From an uncultured Collinsella sp. (GTDB lineage Bacteria; Actinomycetota; Coriobacteriia; Coriobacteriales; Coriobacteriaceae): DNA of 10,236 bases. Shown here one piece after another: positions 6,786 through 10,236 of this stretch. The stretch lies in contig CALDBJ010000002.1 of the NCBI GenBank assembly GCA_937937835.1, positions 1-10,236 on the forward strand, in the 5' to 3' direction. Position numbers and translations under genes: made by a program. Under the pieces are notes generated by a model. It was not told the DNA's origin, did no database searches, and saw only the letters and a program-made list of their open reading frames with translations. How positions within the stretch are numbered: position 1 is the first letter of the stretch; each line of letters starts with the position of its first letter.

Positions 6786-7616
6786 TTAGGCCTCGTCGGT
6801 CTCGTGCGGGGTAATAGCCTCGACGGCAGAGACTGCCTTGGGCAACATGCCATCGGGCAGCGCGGTCTCGACCTCGCCCTTATCGCAGGCCTCGGCGAGT
6901 GCCGGATTAATGGGAAGCTGGCCCAAGATGTCGAGGTTATAGCGCTCTGCGACCTCGGGGAGCTTGCTCTTGCCAAAGACCTCGATCTTCTTGCCGCAGT
7001 CGGGGCACTCAATATAGCTCATGTTCTCGACAATGCCCAGAATGGGGACGTTCATCTTCTCGGCCATGTTGACCGCCTTGGCGACGATCATCGAGACCAG
7101 ATCCTGCGGGCTCGTGACGATGACGATGCCGTCGACGGGCAGTGACTGGAAGACGGTGAGCGCGACGTCGCCTGTTCCCGGAGGCATGTCGACAAGCAGG
7201 TAGTCGATGGGGCCCCACGAGGTCTCGCTCCAGAACTGCCTAATGGCGCCTGCGATGACCGGACCGCGCCAAAGGACGGGGTCGGTCTCGTTTTGGAGCA
7301 GCAGGTTGGAGCTCATGACCTTGACGCCGTGCTCGGAGATTTCGGGCAGCATGAGGTTGCCAAGGGCATGGACGTGGCGTCCGCTCATGCCGAACATCTT
7401 GGGGATAGAGGGACCGGTGATGTCGGCATCGAGGACGCCGACCTTGTGGCCGTGACGGGCAAGCTCGGTGGCGATGGCACCGGTGACAAACGACTTGCCG
7501 ACACCGCCCTTGCCGGAAAGCACGGCGATGACGCGTTTGACTTCGGACAGCGTGTTCTCTTCAAATTGCGACGGCGACGTTTGTCCGCCGGCGGCCTGTG
7601 CGTGCTCGCAACCCAT
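6786..7616 (-). CDS. mrp: Mrp/NBP35-family Fe-S cluster carrier ATPase
   Basis: This Mrp/ApbC/NBP35-type P-loop ATPase is a family that carries or inserts [4Fe-4S] clusters into cytosolic target proteins as a dimer. The 276-residue protein has the deviant Walker A SGKGGVGKS (34-42), the switch segment DADITGPSIP (from 63), Walker B-like DMPPGTGD (143-150) and the cluster-bridging C204-x-x-C207 within ECPDCGKK. The N-terminus keeps one cysteine (MGCEH) instead of the multi-Cys tail I recall in many gut relatives. The ATG at 7616 has AAAGGAG six bases upstream. A longer start at 7673 is rejected because that codon overlaps the candidate -10 box. It is the first gene of a two-gene operon with the HI0933-like flavoprotein, to which it is joined stop-to-start. 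Confidence 0.93.
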   Translation of the reverse strand: MGCEHAQAAGGQTSPSQFEENTLSEVKRVIAVLSGKGGVGKSFVTGAIATELARHGHKVGVLDADITGPSIPKMFGMSGRHVHALGNLMLPEISEHGVKVMSSNLLLQNETDPVLWRGPVIAGAIRQFWSETSWGPIDYLLVDMPPGTGDVALTVFQSLPVDGIVIVTSPQDLVSMIVAKAVNMAEKMNVPILGIVENMSYIECPDCGKKIEVFGKSKLPEVAERYNLDILGQLPINPALAEACDKGEVETALPDGMLPKAVSAVEAITPHETDEA

Positions 7617-7638
7617 GTATGACTCCTTTGTATATGTT

Positions 7639-7652
7639 GGGGCCGGGGCCCC
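7639..7652 (-). other. GC-only hairpin in the mrp leader
   Basis: The minus strand reads GGGGCCCCGGCCCC, all G and C, and can fold into a 5-bp stem with a tetraloop. It lies within the predicted 5' leader, about 12 bases before the ribosome binding site. It might affect mRNA stability or translation; no T tract follows. Confidence 0.35.
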
Positions 7653-7671
7653 GCGGTGTGACACGAGCGTC

Positions 7672-7701
7672 ATTGTACCCTCGTTTGCGAGCGGGAGTCA
7701 T
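7672..7701 (-). promoter_or_regulatory. Candidate promoter of the mrp-flavoprotein operon
   Basis: On the minus strand ATGACT (7701-7696, 4/6 to TTGACA) and TACAAT (7677-7672, 5/6 to TATAAT) are 18 bases apart. The predicted start near 7665 would give a leader of about 50 bases. The spacer holds a small dyad, CTCG-TTTG-CGAG (7680-7691), that could be an operator; this is speculative. Confidence 0.45.
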
Positions 7702-7712
7702 TTGCGATGCAT

Positions 7713-7747
7713 TTGGGCCGAGCGTGCTTGCAATGCGATGGGCCCAA
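7713..7747. repeat. Inverted repeat downstream of the LTA-synthase-like gene
   Basis: TTGGGCC (7713-7719) and GGCCCAA (7741-7747) are perfect inverted arms around a 21-base loop. A second small dyad, GCCCA (7742-7746) and TGGGC (7753-7757), overlaps it. It follows the minus-strand stop at 7762, where a terminator would be expected, but no T tract follows on either strand, so factor-independent termination is doubtful. The rest of the 7617-7761 gap holds the mrp promoter and leader. Confidence 0.4.
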
Positions 7748-7761
7748 GCGAATGGGCGGGC

Positions 7762-9915
7762 TTACTGAACTTTGCTGGCGAACTCGAGGTATTGCATGCG
7801 CTGCAGCTTGTCGATCGTCGAGGCGTATGGGCTGTCTTCAGATTCCAAGTCGTAGCGCAACCCGTCGGCACCGAGATAGCCGGCGACATTGATGGTGGGC
7901 ACATCTGACCTTGTTGCAAGCAGGGCCTTTTGGTAATTGGTGAGCGGGGCGCCGATCTTATTAAGGGTAATGGCTGCAATCTCGTTTGCCCCGACGGTGT
8001 CGTAGACGTTGATCTCGGTATTGCCGGCGATTTCATAGTTAGCCCAGACGAAATAGGTCGACTGATAGATACGGAAAGCGTGGTCTGCCGTATCTTCCTG
8101 AGGGTATAGCTCGTCGTTGAGAGCCGTTGCGGCGCTCGGCTGATGGTCGCCAAAAAAGACAAGAACAACCGGTCTGCCGATATTGCGGAGCTCGTTGATA
8201 AGGTACTCGAGGTCCCGGTCGGATGCGTTGATGCAGGTGAGATAGGTGTTGAGCGCGCTATTGGCGCCCTCGCTGGCTCCCTCGACCCAATAGTTTGTCA
8301 GCTCTTCGGCGGGAACGGTGCCATAGTCGTAGCCGCCGTGATTTTGCATCGTGACGTCAAAGATGAACTGCGGCGCTTCGTCGGTTCTAAGCAGGTCGAG
8401 TATCTTGTCGTAGGTGGCGTAGTCGCATACGCCGGCATGGTAACAGGGCGCACCTTCGAAATCGCCGATTGAAAGAAAGTCTCCAAAGCCCAGCTGCTGA
8501 TAGATCTTATCTCGATGGTAGTTGACGGGGTTTTGCGGGTGCATAGCGGTAGCGGTATACCCAAGCTCTTTAAGGTCCTTTGCCAGGCTGTTGACGCCAT
8601 TCATCTGATACAGCTGATAGGGGATCTTGCCTAATCCGACAAAGGCCGTTGTCGCTCCGGTCAAAAATTCGAATTCGGAGTTTGCCGTTCCGCCACCGGT
8701 GACCGAAGCGAGCATGGTGCCGCGAACAAGTGTGTCGGGAAGCGAGTTGCAGAATGCGGGGCCGGTGTACCCGGCCGCCTGGAGCTGCTCAAAGCACGAA
8801 AGGTCGCTAAAACTCTCGTTCATGACGGCAACAATCGTCGGCTTGATTTCATTGAACTGGGCAACGGCAGCCGCGCGCTGCTCGCTCGAGCCATACGTGC
8901 TGTCGTAGGCGGCGGCGAGCTCCTGCTCGATGCTCTGCGCCTCATCGGGCGTATAGCCTTCGGGCTTCTCAATGGGCAACTCGTTGACCATTTCGGTGAA
9001 CGAAGTGATAAAACCCTGAGACGTATATGTGGTGATGGGCTGCCAACGGTCAAATCCAAAATCCAGCGCCTGCTCCAAGTCGATGCTGGAAAAGCCTGAG
9101 AGCCCCACAACGGTCACTAGCAGAAAAGCGCAGAGGTTAGCGGCGATTGCGGGGAAGACATGGGTGGGCGTACGGAGCTTTCGCGGTCGGATAAGCGAAA
9201 GAAGCCCCAGGGAAATCTCCAGCAGGGCGAGAGAGGTTACGATTCCGGCGGTAAAGGTAAACTCGTATCCCTCGCTCACTTCCATTGCGGTGCCAAGGGC
9301 CAAGATATCGCTTGGCAGGATGGCTTCGCCTTTAAACGTTATGACGAAGTGCTCGGCAATGCCAAGGATGCAACAGGCGACGGGCACGAGGGCCATGACG
9401 CCTCCATGACGCTGTCCCAGCAAATAAAGGGAGAGCAGAACCGTCGCGAGCAGCCCGACGGAAAACCCGAATGAGTTGGCGGGAATGCGATAGAACGTTT
9501 CGTTACAGGCAATTTCGAGTGAAACGAACGAGAGCGCTGAAACAGCGGCGATGACAAGGATGTCACGGCAAATACAGGCAACCGTTCCCGTCGCAAGATC
9601 GGTTTGGTCGATAAGTCCCGAAACCAAGGGCTCGACAAGAAGTATGACGGCGGCAGCACCGAGCGCCGAATAAGAAAGGACCCATAGGGAATTGTCCTCA
9701 TTTACGAGCAATTGATTCGTAATCCATGCAGCTACCATGCCGAGCGGGATGAGGAGCGTCGCGCACCAAAAGACGCGGGCAATGGGCGGCTTTTCATTGT
9801 GTTTGATTGAAAAATACACGCGCACGACGACGGTGGCCACGATAAGGACGGCGATGAATATGGGCAGATTGGCCATGTCGCTCGAAGTGATTTCAAGGGG
9901 GATATCTTCGGTCAT
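7762..9915 (-). CDS. LTA synthase family membrane phosphoglycerol transferase-like protein
   Basis: The 717-residue polytopic protein has an extracellular alkaline-phosphatase/sulfatase-fold domain, as in lipoteichoic acid synthase LtaS and MdoB. Members move phosphoglycerol from phosphatidylglycerol to a glycolipid or glycan; the acceptor here is unknown. About eight hydrophobic segments lie at roughly 17-36, 47-68, 77-98, 113-135, 149-167, 172-193, 219-243 and 252-275. Between the sixth and seventh, GEAILPSDILALGTA (196-210) fits a loop I associate with MdoB-like relatives. The catalytic domain (about 360-650) keeps the expected metal and nucleophile positions: E367 in MNESFSD, T410 in GGGTANSEFE, H526 in QNHGGY, and D590-H591 in FFGDHQP. 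It therefore looks active. More membrane segments than the five of S. aureus LtaS suggest an MdoB-like subgroup. ATG 9915 is chosen for AGAGGAA seven bases upstream. The gene appears monocistronic and is divergent from uvrA. Confidence 0.9.
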   Translation of the reverse strand: MTEDIPLEITSSDMANLPIFIAVLIVATVVVRVYFSIKHNEKPPIARVFWCATLLIPLGMVAAWITNQLLVNEDNSLWVLSYSALGAAAVILLVEPLVSGLIDQTDLATGTVACICRDILVIAAVSALSFVSLEIACNETFYRIPANSFGFSVGLLATVLLSLYLLGQRHGGVMALVPVACCILGIAEHFVITFKGEAILPSDILALGTAMEVSEGYEFTFTAGIVTSLALLEISLGLLSLIRPRKLRTPTHVFPAIAANLCAFLLVTVVGLSGFSSIDLEQALDFGFDRWQPITTYTSQGFITSFTEMVNELPIEKPEGYTPDEAQSIEQELAAAYDSTYGSSEQRAAAVAQFNEIKPTIVAVMNESFSDLSCFEQLQAAGYTGPAFCNSLPDTLVRGTMLASVTGGGTANSEFEFLTGATTAFVGLGKIPYQLYQMNGVNSLAKDLKELGYTATAMHPQNPVNYHRDKIYQQLGFGDFLSIGDFEGAPCYHAGVCDYATYDKILDLLRTDEAPQFIFDVTMQNHGGYDYGTVPAEELTNYWVEGASEGANSALNTYLTCINASDRDLEYLINELRNIGRPVVLVFFGDHQPSAATALNDELYPQEDTADHAFRIYQSTYFVWANYEIAGNTEINVYDTVGANEIAAITLNKIGAPLTNYQKALLATRSDVPTINVAGYLGADGLRYDLESEDSPYASTIDKLQRMQYLEFASKVQ

Positions 9916-9927
9916 GGACGTTCCTCT

Positions 9928-9965
9928 GTTACAGCAAATTAAGTTCAGTAGTAGATTACTGTAAC
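9928..9965. repeat. Nested inverted repeats in the LTA-synthase-like leader
   Basis: GTTACAG (9928-9934) and CTGTAAC (9959-9965) are perfect 7-base inverted arms 24 bases apart. Nested inside is the dyad CAGTAGTAGATTACTG (9946-9961), with arms CAGTA and TACTG. The left arm itself is part of the small palindrome CTGTTACAG. They lie just upstream of the ribosome binding site of the minus-strand gene in an AT-rich patch, and could be operators for a dimeric regulator or a leader RNA fold. No clear -35/-10 pair for this gene was found. Confidence 0.5.
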
Positions 9966-10033
9966 CTTTCCACGGCATTTCGAGAAACAAAGCATCCGAT
10001 ACGCAAAGCTAAAGGTCTGCGAATCTTGTATTA

Positions 10034-10047
10034 CGAACATCTGTGCG
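10034..10047. promoter_or_regulatory. Putative LexA (SOS) box upstream of uvrA
   Basis: CGAACATCTGTGCG matches 12 of 14 bases of the Gram-positive LexA consensus CGAACATATGTTCG. One half-site, CGAAC, is perfect, the other, GTGCG, has one change from GTTCG, and the 4-base spacing is kept. It lies 61 bases before the uvrA ATG, next to the likely promoter. uvrA is a classical SOS gene, which supports the call. Confidence 0.65.
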
Positions 10048-10059
10048 CGTCGAGTGCGC

Positions 10060-10080
10060 TAAACTCATCGACAGTATGAT
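10060..10080 (+). promoter_or_regulatory. Candidate -10 elements of uvrA
   Basis: Two candidates are seen: TAAACT (10060-10065, 4/6) and TATGAT (10075-10080, 5/6). Neither has a good -35 box. With the first, the -35 position would overlap the LexA box, which fits repression. With the second, the leader would be about 20 bases and hold both AGGAGG-type sites. Confidence 0.3.
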
Positions 10081-10108
10081 TCGATGCAATAGGAGGCAAG
10101 GAGCTTCC

Positions 10109-10236
10109 ATGTCTGATTCTTCTATCGTTATTCGCGGCGCTCGTGAGCACAACCTCCATGATATCGATGTTTCCATTCCGCGTGACCAACTCGTGGTCAT
10201 TACCGGTCTTTCTGGCTCGGGCAAGAGTTCGCTGGC
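10109..10236 (+). CDS. uvrA: Excinuclease ABC subunit A (5' part, cut by window end)
   Basis: Only the first 42 codons are present, but they are diagnostic: IRGAREHNL (8-16), DIDVSIPRD, and the first Walker A GLSGSGKS (33-40) of the ABC-type ATPase UvrA. UvrA dimers detect helix-distorting lesions and load UvrB. The ATG at 10109 has AAGGAG (10098-10103) five bases upstream; a second site, AGGAGG (10091-10096), is 12 bases upstream and probably too distant. The gene has the same orientation as uvrB but is separated from it by four minus-strand genes. Regulation by LexA is likely from the box at 10034-10047. Completeness beyond the window cannot be judged. Confidence 0.96.
   Translation, partial: MSDSSIVIRGAREHNLHDIDVSIPRDQLVVITGLSGSGKSSL

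Noticed and set aside
7617..7673. Longer N-terminus for Mrp starting at 7673
   Set aside because: The codon overlaps the candidate -10 box, and a strong ribosome binding site precedes the ATG at 7616.
9916..9990. Longer N-terminus for the LTA-synthase-like protein from a TTG at 9990
   Set aside because: It would cover the nested inverted repeats and needs a TTG start; AGAGGAA is well placed for the ATG at 9915.

Overview
The window reads as ordinary chromosome of a moderately GC-rich Gram-positive gut anaerobe. The best fit is the Coriobacteriia, probably Collinsella or a close relative. This rests on protein and codon style, strong AGGAGG-type ribosome binding sites, an actinobacterial-looking 5S rRNA end and an actinobacterial/Gram-positive type LexA box. 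The assignment is inference; no database search was possible.

Layout. Bases 1-93 look like the 3' end of a 5S rRNA gene (the tail of an rRNA operon), a small hairpin and a strong intrinsic terminator. A plus-strand group follows: coaE (dephospho-CoA kinase, last step of CoA synthesis), overlapping by 8 bases a gene for a membrane-anchored SLT-type lytic transglycosylase, then uvrB after 51 bases. A 16-bp hairpin terminator closes uvrB. Four minus-strand genes follow, in transcription order from the right. The first is a membrane LTA-synthase/phosphoglycerol-transferase-like sulfatase-fold enzyme. Next are an Mrp/NBP35-type Fe-S P-loop ATPase and an HI0933/BaiN-type flavoprotein whose GTG start abuts the Mrp stop. 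The last, after a terminator-like hairpin, is a COG2509-type FAD-dependent oxidoreductase. At the right edge uvrA starts on the plus strand and is cut by the window end.

How it fits together. UvrB and UvrA are partners in nucleotide excision repair, but here they flank a block of unrelated opposite-strand genes. A good LexA box (12/14 to the Gram-positive consensus) lies upstream of uvrA, and none was found upstream of uvrB. The middle block joins an Fe-S carrier to two flavoproteins of uncertain substrate, which suggests a redox theme. The lytic transglycosylase and the LTA-synthase-like enzyme act at the cell envelope.

I found no mobile elements, CRISPR array, tRNA genes or riboswitch. The window does not show a clearly new biological system. 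The most useful leads are the Mrp-flavoprotein pairing, the hairpin in the leader of the COG2509-type gene, and the divergent uvrA/LTA-synthase control region.
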